From assembly GCF_013167215.1 (NCBI RefSeq), contig NZ_JABJWY010000038.1, forward strand, positions 62,001 to 126,000: a DNA stretch of 64,000 bases, read 5' to 3'. The stretch comes from Sphingobacterium prati (lineage in GTDB: Bacteria; Bacteroidota; Bacteroidia; Sphingobacteriales; Sphingobacteriaceae). The position numbers and the translations under genes are program-made. Below the pieces are notes generated by a model that ran no database searches, had not been told where the DNA came from, and worked only from the letters and a program-made list of their open reading frames with translations. Positions 42,940-51,645 of this stretch are shown here, piece by piece. The stretch's first letter is position 1, and the number at the start of each line of letters is the position of its first letter.

Positions 42940-44051
42940 TATGCTTCAGCTGTAGGTTGTTCTTGTGAATTCATGACCGCATTTTGTTTACGGATAGATT
43001 CGTTGTGAATTAATTCTAGGAATTTTGTTGCAAACTCACTGCCCAAAGAAAGTGCTTCAGCAAGTTTTGTGCGTTTTTGAACAATCTCATCCCAACGGTT
43101 TACCTGTAAGATCGTTACGTTGTTATCACGTTTGTATTCACCAATTTTCTCAGCAATCTTCATACGTTCTCCGATTTTTTGAATAATTAAATCATCCAAT
43201 TTATCGATGTTGCTACGTAATTCTGCTAATTTGTCCTCGAATGAAGGATTGTCAGAATCCGCTTTACGTAATGTTAAATGATCGATCAATTCCGCCAGAG
43301 CCGCTGGAGTAACCTGTTGTTTGGCATCCGTCCAGGCAACAGAGGGGTCAATATGTGATTCGATAATTAAACCTTGCATGTCCATGTCCATTGCTTTTTG
43401 TGCAATGTAAGGTAATAATTCACGATTTCCACAGATATGGCTTGGATCATTGATGATCGGTAAATTAGGACAAGCCGTCTTTAATTGGATCGCAAGATCC
43501 CACATCGGTTCATTACGGAAAGCTGTTTTCTCGTAAGAAGAGAAGCCCCGGTGGATAGCACCTAATTTTTTGATGCCAGCGCGATTGATACGCTCCAAAG
43601 CGCCGATCCACAAAGATAAATCTGGGTTAACCGGATTTTTTACGAAAACTGGTACATCTACTCCCTGTAGGGCGTCAGCAATTTCTTGTACTGTGAAGGG
43701 ATTAGCCGTCGAACGCGCACCTACCCAAAGTACGTCAACACCAGCAGCTAAAGCTTCCTCTACGTGCTTGGCTGTAGCAACTTCGGTAGCTGTTAATAAA
43801 CCGGTCTCTTCTTTTGCTCTCTTCAACCACTCCAAACCAATGGAACCAATCCCTTCAAATTCACCCGGACGTGTGCGTGGTTTCCAGATACCAGCACGTA
43901 AGATATTTACTTTTCCAGTATTTGCCAATAGATGCGCTGTAGATACCAATTGCTCTTCAGTTTCTGCACTACAAGGGCCTGCAATAATTAAGGGTTTGTC
44001 TCCAGTATCTAACCATGATTTCAAAGGAGTGATTTCTAATGTATTTTTCAT
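42939..44051 (-). CDS. Fused DAHP synthase / chorismate mutase
   Basis: A 370-residue bifunctional enzyme. Residues ~1-265 are a DAHP synthase of the KDOPS-like type (PLIIAGPCSAET, LRAGIWKPRTRPGEFEG, GAIHRGFSSY, DPSHICG with the metal His). Residues ~275-355 are an AroQ chorismate mutase (LRSNIDKLDDLIIQKIGERMKIAEKIGEYK). It opens the shikimate route and, at the far end, commits chorismate to Phe and Tyr; in related enzymes prephenate binding to the mutase part inhibits the synthase. Second gene of the pheA operon, 117 bases after pheA, with no terminator in the gap. Confidence 0.95.
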   Translation of the reverse strand: MKNTLEITPLKSWLDTGDKPLIIAGPCSAETEEQLVSTAHLLANTGKVNILRAGIWKPRTRPGEFEGIGSIGLEWLKRAKEETGLLTATEVATAKHVEEALAAGVDVLWVGARSTANPFTVQEIADALQGVDVPVFVKNPVNPDLSLWIGALERINRAGIKKLGAIHRGFSSYEKTAFRNEPMWDLAIQLKTACPNLPIINDPSHICGNRELLPYIAQKAMDMDMQGLIIESHIDPSVAWTDAKQQVTPAALAELIDHLTLRKADSDNPSFEDKLAELRSNIDKLDDLIIQKIGERMKIAEKIGEYKRDNNVTILQVNRWDEIVQKRTKLAEALSLGSEFATKFLELIHNESIRKQNAVMNSQEQPTAEA

Positions 44052-44168
44052 CCGAATAAATTTTTAAAGGTATTTGAATCTGTTAAGCCGTCATGCTTGT
44101 TCTGCAAGTCATTTGTCCTGTCAGCAGATTCAGGTAAGTTTGATTATTTTCTAATATTAAATTGTTGA

Positions 44169-44993
44169 TTATAGTTTCTCATTTTTGATGTATTCGCCCA
44201 TAATATTAAAATTGATACTATGTTTGAGTACTTTCCTGATTGCGGCTTCATAGTCTGATTGTTTCTTCCATTCAACGTCCACAAAAAAGTCATACTCGTT
44301 GCGTTTTCCGATAACAGGCATGGACTGAATCTTGCTCAGGTTAATGTTTTGCTCGGCAAAACATTGTAAAATAGTCGCTAGTGATCCAACCGTATTTCCA
44401 GTTTGGAACGATAAAGATGCTTTATTCGCATTTTTGTACTCAACCACTTCATTTGAGAGAACCAAAAAACGCGTTGCATTCTTTTTATTGGTTTCGATTC
44501 TTTTCTCTAAAATCTCAAGCCCATAAATTTCAGCGGCTAAAGTACCTGCAATTGCAGCTGTATCAGTCAATTTTCGTTCAGCGATCATTTTTGCAGTAGC
44601 TGCAGTGTCGGATCCTTCTGTAATACGTACACCTTCCAGCTCTGAAAGAAATTCCTCACATTGACGGATCGCTATCGGATGTGATTCAATATGCTTGATA
44701 TCCTTTAGTTTAACACCTGGCAATACCATCAAATTCTGTTGAATATTGAGATAAACTTCACCTGTGATATGGAATTTGTAATCCCGAAGCAGATTATAGT
44801 TTGGTAGCAGGCTACCGGCAATTGAATTTTCGATCGCCATAACGATATAATCCACTTTTCTTTGCTTAAGCAATTCACAGGTTTTTTTGAATGAATCACA
44901 TTCTACAATCTCGACTTCCCGTCCAAAGTATTTAAATGCGGCTTCCTCGTGAAATGAAGCTTTTGCTCCTTGTATCGCAATTTTTAAACTCAT
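44169..44993 (-). CDS. pheA: Prephenate dehydratase with ACT domain
   Basis: A 274-residue PheA of the dehydratase-plus-ACT type without a mutase domain. The dehydratase lobe (1-~185) shows AIQGAKASFHEEAA, IENSIAGSLLPNYNLL and the catalytic Thr-Arg-Phe in KNATRFLVL. The ACT domain (~195-270) has GSLATILQCFAEQNINLSKIQSMPV, where the Phe-binding ESRP motif of many PheA proteins reads QSMP. It makes phenylpyruvate. It is the first gene of the operon, preceded by a Phe/Tyr-rich leader ORF and attenuator (45018-45150). Confidence 0.96.
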   Translation of the reverse strand: MSLKIAIQGAKASFHEEAAFKYFGREVEIVECDSFKKTCELLKQRKVDYIVMAIENSIAGSLLPNYNLLRDYKFHITGEVYLNIQQNLMVLPGVKLKDIKHIESHPIAIRQCEEFLSELEGVRITEGSDTAATAKMIAERKLTDTAAIAGTLAAEIYGLEILEKRIETNKKNATRFLVLSNEVVEYKNANKASLSFQTGNTVGSLATILQCFAEQNINLSKIQSMPVIGKRNEYDFFVDVEWKKQSDYEAAIRKVLKHSINFNIMGEYIKNEKL

Positions 44994-45017
44994 TTTTTTG
45001 TTGCTATTTTGCCCTTA

Positions 45018-45062
45018 AACAAGAAAGAGTCCCGGTGATCTAAACCGGGACTCTTTCTTGTT
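45018..45062 (-). terminator. Attenuator hairpin in the pheA leader
   Basis: Minus strand: AACAAGAAAGAGTCCCGGT, loop TTAGATC, ACCGGGACTCTTTCTTGTT; 19 perfect base pairs ending 24 bases before the pheA ATG. The U-rich stretch is the 3' arm itself (CTTTCTTGTTT). The TCCCGG in its 5' arm can instead pair with CCGGGA at the end of the leader ORF, which would prevent this hairpin. Confidence 0.85.
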
Positions 45063-45084
45063 ATATTTTTAATGTATACACAAT

Positions 45085-45150
45085 CTAATCCCGGCTCTTA
45101 TTTTTAAAATAAAAGAAGTTAAAATAGAAATATGTATATGATCTCTTCAT
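45085..45150 (-). CDS. Phe/Tyr-rich leader peptide of the pheA operon
   Basis: A 21-codon ORF starting at ATG 45150 and ending TAG at 45085. Residues 5-15 read YTYFYFNFFYF: five Phe and four Tyr in eleven codons. It begins about 15 bases after the predicted transcript start and ends 23 bases before the terminator hairpin. The segment AGCCGGGATTAG, its last codons, complements the 5' arm of the hairpin. Stalling at Phe or Tyr codons would leave CCGGGA free to form an antiterminator; reading to the stop codon would cover it and let the terminator form. The peptide probably has no function apart from this. AAAAGG lies directly before the ATG. Not experimentally shown here. Confidence 0.85.
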   Translation of the reverse strand: MKRSYTYFYFNFFYFKNKSRD

Positions 45151-45171
45151 CCTTTTGTTGTTTTGACATTT

Positions 45172-45201
45172 CAAATGTACGAATGTTTTTGAAATATCAA
45201 A
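45172..45201 (-). promoter_or_regulatory. Promoter of the pheA operon
   Basis: Minus strand: TTTG (45201-45198), 18 bases, TACATTTG (45179-45172). Both boxes match; start expected near 45165. Confidence 0.75.
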
Positions 45202-45481
45202 GAAAAAAATAATTTTTTATAAAAAAAACAACTCATTTACAGTGTTTTTTTATCGTTTTTTTTAGTGTTAAAAATAGATGTTTTTTTAATGTATTTTGTG
45301 ATGTTTTATTATTTAATTATTTTATATTCAAATTGTTATAATTTAATTATGTGTTTTTTGTGTGTATTTTTCATGGTTTTTTAACGATAAAAATAGGTGA
45401 AAAATTGGTCTTTTTATTAGTATTTTTTTTAATGAAAAATTGCCGATTTTATGGTTAAAATATTGCCTTTTTTATAGGTTT
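45202..45481. other. Very AT-rich spacer between divergent pheA and nuclease promoters
   Basis: No gene or strong hairpin is visible. The stretch is dominated by runs of T on the plus strand and has almost no G or C, and could act as upstream promoter DNA for either side. Confidence 0.5.
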
Positions 45482-45510
45482 TTTGCTGAAAAAGTATTTT
45501 ATTACCTTTG
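45482..45510 (+). promoter_or_regulatory. Promoter of the thermonuclease gene
   Basis: TTTG (45482-45485), 17 bases, TACCTTTG (45503-45510). The expected start near 45517 makes the ATG at 45518 leaderless and favours the ATG at 45527. Confidence 0.65.
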
Positions 45511-45526
45511 CTCAAATATGAATTTT

Positions 45527-46003
45527 ATGCTAAAGCGATTGAATTTTTTGGTACCAGCTACGATCATCTGTTTCTTGTTTTTAAGTTTTTCTTACAAAGG
45601 GGAGGAGCGCTACGTGAAAGTGCAACGCGTCATTGACGGCGACACCTTTGTCATTGAAAGTGGTGGTAAAAAGGGAGAGCGGGTGCGACTGATCGGAATT
45701 GATGCACCCGAAACACGAAAAACAGCCCGAAAAGAAGTTGGTTATTATGGGCAGGAGGCAAAAGAATACCTGCGATCCATGTTGACCGGAAAAAATGTTA
45801 AGTTGGTGTTTGATGTTGGGAAAAAGGATCGTTATGGAAGACTACTGGCTTATGTGTATATTGGAGGGAAATTTGTAAACGCGGATCTGGTGGAACAGGG
45901 GTACGCCGTAACGTATTCCTTAGCTCCTAATGTGCAATATGCAGATTTTTTTATAAAATTAGAGCGTAGGGCCCGGGTAGCAAAGCGTGGACTTTGGAAT
46001 TAA
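45527..46003 (+). CDS. Secreted thermonuclease-like (SNase) nuclease
   Basis: A 158-residue protein with an N-terminal signal or anchor (MLKRLNFLVPATIICFLFLSF) and a complete staphylococcal-nuclease OB fold. The catalytic residues are the first Arg in VRLIGIDAPET, the Glu in the same block and the Arg in KKDRYGRLLAYVY; VQRVIDGDTF gives the calcium-binding Asp. It would cleave DNA or RNA outside the cytoplasm. It has its own promoter; the DMT transporter gene starts 14 bases on. Confidence 0.9.
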   Translation: MLKRLNFLVPATIICFLFLSFSYKGEERYVKVQRVIDGDTFVIESGGKKGERVRLIGIDAPETRKTARKEVGYYGQEAKEYLRSMLTGKNVKLVFDVGKKDRYGRLLAYVYIGGKFVNADLVEQGYAVTYSLAPNVQYADFFIKLERRARVAKRGLWN

Positions 46004-46017
46004 TTAATAGCTGAACG

Positions 46018-46887
46018 ATGTTTTTTGTCCTAATTAGTGTTATTTGCAGTGTCACTGTAGCAGTATTGTTGAAATTGGCCAAACAGGATGGCGTAGAAAC
46101 AAAACAAGTGATCGTATGGAATTATCCCATGGCAGTTGTTTTGACTTATTTTATACTGCAGCCCGAAATAGAGTCAATGAGCTGGACGAGCTTACCGCTT
46201 CCGCTTTATACAGCATTAGCGGTACTGTTACCTGGAATGTTTGTATTTATAGCTTTATCCATCCGTTATAGTGGTTTGGTAAAAACAGAAGTTGCGCAGC
46301 GCTTGTCTTTGTTTATACCGCTACTGGCATCATTTTTTGTATTCGATGAAAGATTGCAAGGGAATAAATTACTAGGTATAGGGCTTGGCCTATTAGCGAT
46401 CGTATGTTCCATTGGTTGGCGCAAATCAGCTTCAATAACAAACTTGCCCGATATGCGCTATAGAAGTCTCTATCCATTGCTTGTTTTTATCGGGATGGGG
46501 ATTATTGATATCCTCTTTAAGCAAGTTGCTTTGCATGTCACGATTCCCTATGTCAGTTCGATGTTTATTATATTTGTCATGGCTATGCTGATTGCATTTG
46601 GATTACTAGGCTATTTTATCTGGATTGAAAAGCAGTTCTTTTCTTTCAAAGCCATAGCTTATGGCCTGATTTTGGGTGCTTTCAACTTTTGCAATATATT
46701 ATTTTATATGAAAGCGCATCGGGCGCTACCCGAAAACCCTTCCATTGTTTTTACAGGAATGAACATTGGGGTAATTTCTCTGGGCGCTTTGGTTGGTGTG
46801 GTATTTTTTAAAGAGAGACTATCTGGGTTGAATTACCTAGGTATCGCTCTTTCCATTGTTTCAGTTTTAATTATCGCATATCTGTGA
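46018..46887 (+). CDS. DMT-superfamily (EamA-like) transporter
   Basis: A 289-residue inner-membrane protein with about ten hydrophobic segments arranged as two EamA repeats. Recognisable pieces are RLSLFIPLLASFFVFDERLQGNKLLGIGLGL (read in two halves, residues ~95-125) and the matching GVVFFKERLSGLNYLGIAL near the C-terminus. The substrate is unknown; family members export metabolites or amino acids. Its stop overlaps the GTG start of the YigZ-family gene by four bases. Confidence 0.85.
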   Translation: MFFVLISVICSVTVAVLLKLAKQDGVETKQVIVWNYPMAVVLTYFILQPEIESMSWTSLPLPLYTALAVLLPGMFVFIALSIRYSGLVKTEVAQRLSLFIPLLASFFVFDERLQGNKLLGIGLGLLAIVCSIGWRKSASITNLPDMRYRSLYPLLVFIGMGIIDILFKQVALHVTIPYVSSMFIIFVMAMLIAFGLLGYFIWIEKQFFSFKAIAYGLILGAFNFCNILFYMKAHRALPENPSIVFTGMNIGVISLGALVGVVFFKERLSGLNYLGIALSIVSVLIIAYL

Positions 46888-47501
46888 GCTTATTTGAAGA
46901 TACTTATCGAACGATCGATACAAATTACGAAGGAATTTTTCGTGATAAAGGGAGCAAATTTATTGCTTATGCATTTCCATTTAGGTCTGAGGAAACATTA
47001 AAAGAGGTATTACAGGATGTGAAAGTCCTACATCCGAAAGCAAGGCATCATTGTTGGGCCTATCGACTGAGTCCAGATCGTAATGTGTTTCGGGTAAACG
47101 ATGATGGCGAGCCTTCTGGGACTGCGGGTCGTCCAATATTGAATGCCCTGCTCTCAGTAGATATCACCAATGTAATGGTCGTTGTTGTCCGCTATTTTGG
47201 TGGAACCCTGTTAGGCGTACCAGGTTTGATCAATGCATATAAATCGGCAACTCAGGATGCATTGGATCAAGCTAAGATCATCGAACGGACAGTTAACGAT
47301 AGCTACGGGATAACTTTTGACTACCTGAATATGAATGATGTCATGCGTATTATTAAAGAGGAGGGGCTGGAAATTGAAAAGCAACAATTTGACAATAATT
47401 GTTACCTGGAATTTGAGGTACGCAAAATGCAAGTTAACCGGGTTGTCGAACGTTTTTCAAAAATAGAAGGTTGTGAATTGAATTATTTAAGAACAATATA
47501 A
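46884..47501 (+). CDS. YigZ/IMPACT family protein
   Basis: A 205-residue UPF0029 protein. The conserved core is RDKGSKFIAYAFP, HPKARHHCWAYRL, NDDGEPSGTAGRPILNAL and VVRYFGGTLLGVPGLINAY. The N-terminal domain shares its fold with EF-G domain IV; eukaryotic IMPACT affects translational control, but the bacterial role is unclear. GTG start, coupled to the transporter gene upstream, and its stop overlaps the ATG of the phosphorylase gene in TAATG. Confidence 0.92.
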   Translation: MSLFEDTYRTIDTNYEGIFRDKGSKFIAYAFPFRSEETLKEVLQDVKVLHPKARHHCWAYRLSPDRNVFRVNDDGEPSGTAGRPILNALLSVDITNVMVVVVRYFGGTLLGVPGLINAYKSATQDALDQAKIIERTVNDSYGITFDYLNMNDVMRIIKEEGLEIEKQQFDNNCYLEFEVRKMQVNRVVERFSKIEGCELNYLRTI

Positions 47502-48352
47502 TGAATAATGCCGAACTTATTTTAAATCCAGATGGAAGTATTTATCATTTAAATTTATTGCCAGCGGATTTAGCCACAACAATTATTACGGTAGGGGACC
47601 CCGACCGTGTCGCGAAGGTTTCGAAATATTTTGATCGTATAGAACTCAAAAAAGGGAAACGTGAGTTTATTACCCATACAGGATATATCGGCACTAAACG
47701 ACTGAGCGTGATTTCGACAGGTATCGGAACAGACAATATTGATATTGTTTTGAATGAATTGGACGCATTGGTCAATATCGATTTTCAGAATAAGACGCTG
47801 AAGAGCGAGCTCACAGTTTTGGATATCGTGCGAATCGGTACCTCAGGCGCTGTACAAGCGGATATCGAAATGGGAAGCATACTCGCCTCCACGTATGGGA
47901 TAGGGTTTGATGCACTGATGCAATACTATCAAAAACCTTATGACGAGGTTGAACTAAATATACAAAGTTCTTTGATTCGACATTTCCCCCAATTGAATTT
48001 AAAACCTTACGTAGCACGTGCGGGTAAGGGCTTATTAGAACGTATTGCTTTTGACCTGCAAAAAGGAATGACTCTGACTGCGCCGGGGTTTTACGGGCCG
48101 CAAGGACGCTCCCTAAGATCAGATAACACGATTCCGGATCTCATTCCCTTGATAAATTCATTTAAGTACAACGGCCTCCGCTTGACTAACCTAGAAATGG
48201 AAACCGCCGGGATCTATGCGCTGGCTAGTATGCTTGGCCATCAGGCAGTATCCATAAACGCCATTTTAGCAAGTAGGGTAGCAGGAAAATTCTCATCGGA
48301 TCCCGAAGCGGTCGTTGAAAAAGCTATTCAGCTGGTACTGGAAAGGATTTAA
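47501..48352 (+). CDS. Nucleoside phosphorylase (PNP/UDP family)
   Basis: A 283-residue enzyme of the PNP_UDP_1 family. ITVGDPDRVAKVSKYFD is the phosphate and N-terminal block, STGIGTDNIDIVLNEL and RIGTSGAVQADIEMGSIL line the active site, and NLEMETAGIYALASMLGH holds the Glu-Met-Glu that contacts ribose. It splits nucleosides with phosphate for salvage. The sequence is closer to the uridine phosphorylase branch, but specificity is not certain. Last gene of a unit beginning with the thermonuclease. Confidence 0.9.
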   Translation: MNNAELILNPDGSIYHLNLLPADLATTIITVGDPDRVAKVSKYFDRIELKKGKREFITHTGYIGTKRLSVISTGIGTDNIDIVLNELDALVNIDFQNKTLKSELTVLDIVRIGTSGAVQADIEMGSILASTYGIGFDALMQYYQKPYDEVELNIQSSLIRHFPQLNLKPYVARAGKGLLERIAFDLQKGMTLTAPGFYGPQGRSLRSDNTIPDLIPLINSFKYNGLRLTNLEMETAGIYALASMLGHQAVSINAILASRVAGKFSSDPEAVVEKAIQLVLERI

Positions 48353-48377
48353 AAAAATATCCACTAACGCAGGCGAG

Positions 48378-49643
48378 TTAAACGACTCCTTTTCTGTTAG
48401 AATCAAATTTTAGCATAATAAAGAGTAGTATCGTAAAGCTCCATAATGAGGATCCGCCGTAGCTGACAAAAGGGAGCGGAATCCCGATAACCGGGACAAT
48501 ACCTATTGTCATTCCTATATTGATAAATAAGTGGAAAAATAGGATAGAAGCTACACCATATGCATAAATCCTCGCGAAGGCCGAGCGCTGTCGTTCCGCA
48601 ATATGAATAATGCGTAAAAGTAAGGTGAGGTAAATGGCAAGCAATGTTACCGAACCAACAAAGCCCCATTCTTCGCCTACGGTGCAGAAAATAAAATCGG
48701 TACTTTGCTCAGGTACAAAGTTATATTTTGTTTGCGTCCCTTGTAAATAACCTTTTCCCCAGAATTGTCCGGATCCAATGGCGATTTTGGACTGATTCAA
48801 ATTATATCCTTTATCTTTAAGATCTTGGGTCTTGCCTAGAATGATATCGATCCGGTCACGTTGGTGGGGCTGTAGTACGTGGTCATAAACTAAGTCAACG
48901 CATAATATAAATGCGGTACAGGCAGCGAAGAGAATACTCAAATTGATGATATACTTTCTCTTTTTCCGGAAGCTCCACATGAAAAAACCGATAATAGCAG
49001 CTAGTATCAATATTAGGATCCAAGGATTGAATAGAAGGGATAAAACAAAAAGTAGGATACATAGCCCTCCGAATATCAGTAATTCATTGTTGACATAACC
49101 TTCGCGGTAAAATACAAAAATCAACGAAAAGAAAGCAAGTGCTGAACCAGTATCGGGCTGTAGCATAACCAAGAATACAGGAAAAAGTACAATTCCAGCA
49201 CCCATTGCCAAGGTCTGCATGGTGGGCGCTTTATTGCTCTGCGCACTTAAAAAGTTGGCCAACAGTAAACAGGTGGAGAGCTTGGCAAACTCTGACGGTT
49301 GCAATCGGAAGAAACCCAAATCAATCCAAGCCTGGTTTCCACCCACATTTCGTCCAACAACCAACACAACGACGAGGAGTATGGCTGTGATCCCATAGAA
49401 TATTGGTGAAGCAGAACTGAAAAACTTAGCGTCGATTATCAGAATAGATATACCGAGGATGATTGCGGAGATCAGATACAAAGATTGCTTTCCATAATTG
49501 GTTCCTAACATGAAAAAACCTGGCATCTCCGGATTAAAAACAGCTGCACGGATATTGAAAAGTCCTATTAGGCATAGTGATAACCATAATATGATTGTTA
49601 ACCAATCTATTTTTCCAAAGAAACTATTTTTTTGATTATTCAT
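48378..49643 (-). CDS. rodA: Rod-shape peptidoglycan polymerase RodA
   Basis: A 421-residue SEDS glycosyltransferase with about ten membrane helices. Signatures include DLGFFRLQPSEFAKLS, QPDTGSALAF with the catalytic-site Asp, IAIGSGQFWGKGYLQGTQTKYNFVPEQSTDFIF and GIPLPFVSYGGSS. It polymerises lipid II during elongation with its partner PBP2, whose gene lies directly upstream and overlaps by eight bases. Confidence 0.97.
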   Translation of the reverse strand: MNNQKNSFFGKIDWLTIILWLSLCLIGLFNIRAAVFNPEMPGFFMLGTNYGKQSLYLISAIILGISILIIDAKFFSSASPIFYGITAILLVVVLVVGRNVGGNQAWIDLGFFRLQPSEFAKLSTCLLLANFLSAQSNKAPTMQTLAMGAGIVLFPVFLVMLQPDTGSALAFFSLIFVFYREGYVNNELLIFGGLCILLFVLSLLFNPWILILILAAIIGFFMWSFRKKRKYIINLSILFAACTAFILCVDLVYDHVLQPHQRDRIDIILGKTQDLKDKGYNLNQSKIAIGSGQFWGKGYLQGTQTKYNFVPEQSTDFIFCTVGEEWGFVGSVTLLAIYLTLLLRIIHIAERQRSAFARIYAYGVASILFFHLFINIGMTIGIVPVIGIPLPFVSYGGSSLWSFTILLFIMLKFDSNRKGVV

Positions 49644-51618
49644 ATCTTCTTTTTACCTCACTATGGTGAACAATTGTTTCCTTTGGTTTTATTAAAGCTG
49701 CCGTCTGACGTTTCGATTTAATCGTATCTGTTTTTGATTTGACCGAATCCGTTTTCTTGGCATCCTTATTTTTGGAATCCACTATTTTCTTTGGTGCGGG
49801 AAGGAAGTTTGCCTTATAAATACGGTCCTGAATATACTTTGGTGCTGTAATCGTGTCTTTCAAATATTTTTCGACCATCATACTGGCAATCGGACCAGCC
49901 CATGTTCCACCATAACCCGCATTTTCCACAAATACTGCTATCGCAATTTTTGGATTTTCCCTGGGTGCAAATGCGAAAAATACGGCGTGATTTTCGCCAT
50001 GTGGATTTTGAGCGGTACCTGTCTTTCCGCACATTTCAATACCGGGTATACGGTTCGCCCAAGCTGTTCCTTCGGGCGTGTTTACGGCATCGCTCATTCC
50101 CTGTATAACCACAGGATAATATCGTTCATCTACACCAGCACTGATCTTTTCGGTAAATTCTTTTTTTGCAATTTTTTGCGTGCCAATACCTTTGATGAGA
50201 TGCGGTCTATAGTAAAAACCTTTGTTGGCTACGATGGCCATGATATTGGCCATCTGCAATGGCGTGATACCCATCTCACCTTGCCCAATGGACAAAGAGA
50301 TATTGAAGCTTGAGCGCCACTTGTCATTGCCGTAACGTTTTGTATAAAATTCCGATGTGGGTAATAAACCTGCTTTTTCTCCAGGAAGATCAATCCCTAA
50401 TTTATGTCCGATTCCGAATTGTGTAACTGCATTTCGCCATAAATCATAGGCTTTAGGTCCGGAAAGGCCGCGGCCATCGATCATTTTAGCGTAGGTAAAT
50501 CCATAATATGTATTACAGGATACGGCTACAGAACGTTGTAAGGTCGTTGATCCATGATAGTGGGTACATCCCATCCAACCTCGTCCACCACCATAACTAT
50601 AGCCATGTGGGCAGAAAAATACGGTATTGCGGTCAATCACCCCGGCCTGCTGTGCAGTTAATGCCGAAACAACTTTAAATACTGACCCTGGGGGATATGA
50701 CGCTTGAATTGGCCGGTTAAAAAGAGGTTTGGTTTCATCATTCAGTAGCTTCATGTAATTATTGCCGACCTGACGACCTACCATAAGATTCGGATCATAA
50801 CTTGGACTGCTCACATAGGCTAATATTTCTCCAGTTGCTGGTTCAATGGCAACAATGGATCCTAGCTTATTTTTCATGAGGTTTTCACCTAAAATTTGAA
50901 GATCCTTATCTAGGGAGGAGACTAAGCCTTCACCCGCAACGGCTAGGGTATCGTACTTCCCTTCCATAAATATACCTTTTGGACGGTTCAGCGCATCGAC
51001 CATTAAATTGTTAACGCCTCTTTTCCCCCGAATGAGATCTTCGTAGGATCGTTCGACACCACTCCTTCCGATATAGTCGCCACTACGGTAGAATCCATTA
51101 GACCGTTCAATGTCTTTGTCATTTACCTCACTGACATAACCTAAAAATTGAGCGGCAATACTATCTGGATAGCTTCTGATAGTTCGTTTTTGTACATAAA
51201 ATCCACGAAATTGGTATTGATATTCTTGGTACTGTGCCCATGTCCGTACGGATAATTGTTTTTCAAAAATCGATGCTCTATATGGGGAATGGGCCCTGGC
51301 TTTTTCCATACGTTTGATAAAGCCTTCTTTATCAATCTCAACTAATCTACAAAACAAGGCAGTATCGATTTCTTTGACTTCACGGGGCGTGACCATCAGG
51401 TCATAAACAGGTTCATTTTGTACCAGTACTTTCCCCTTACGGTCCAAAATAACACCTCTTGCGGGGTATACAATTACCTTCCGCATGACATTGCTATTCG
51501 CCGAATGTATGTAGGAGTCGTCGATAATCTGTAAATAAAATAGACGGGCAATCAAAGTCAGGACGATGGCGACAAAGATTCCGGAAACAACGTACTTGCG
51601 AGCAAAAAAACTATTCAT
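49636..51618 (-). CDS. mrdA: Penicillin-binding protein 2 (elongation transpeptidase)
   Basis: A 660-residue class B PBP with one N-terminal membrane helix (residues ~10-30), a dimerisation domain (VYPARGVILDRKGKVLVQNEP) and a transpeptidase domain. Active-site motifs: SVFK in YPPGSVFKV near residue 307, SCN in AVSCNTYYG, and KTG in CGKTGTAQNPHGENHAVF. The last ~50 residues are Lys/Ser/Thr-rich and look disordered. It cross-links the glycan made by RodA. Overlaps rodA by eight bases. Confidence 0.97.
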   Translation of the reverse strand: MNSFFARKYVVSGIFVAIVLTLIARLFYLQIIDDSYIHSANSNVMRKVIVYPARGVILDRKGKVLVQNEPVYDLMVTPREVKEIDTALFCRLVEIDKEGFIKRMEKARAHSPYRASIFEKQLSVRTWAQYQEYQYQFRGFYVQKRTIRSYPDSIAAQFLGYVSEVNDKDIERSNGFYRSGDYIGRSGVERSYEDLIRGKRGVNNLMVDALNRPKGIFMEGKYDTLAVAGEGLVSSLDKDLQILGENLMKNKLGSIVAIEPATGEILAYVSSPSYDPNLMVGRQVGNNYMKLLNDETKPLFNRPIQASYPPGSVFKVVSALTAQQAGVIDRNTVFFCPHGYSYGGGRGWMGCTHYHGSTTLQRSVAVSCNTYYGFTYAKMIDGRGLSGPKAYDLWRNAVTQFGIGHKLGIDLPGEKAGLLPTSEFYTKRYGNDKWRSSFNISLSIGQGEMGITPLQMANIMAIVANKGFYYRPHLIKGIGTQKIAKKEFTEKISAGVDERYYPVVIQGMSDAVNTPEGTAWANRIPGIEMCGKTGTAQNPHGENHAVFFAFAPRENPKIAIAVFVENAGYGGTWAGPIASMMVEKYLKDTITAPKYIQDRIYKANFLPAPKKIVDSKNKDAKKTDSVKSKTDTIKSKRQTAALIKPKETIVHHSEVKRRYE

Positions 51619-51645
51619 AGAAATAAATTTCTATCCATCGATCTA

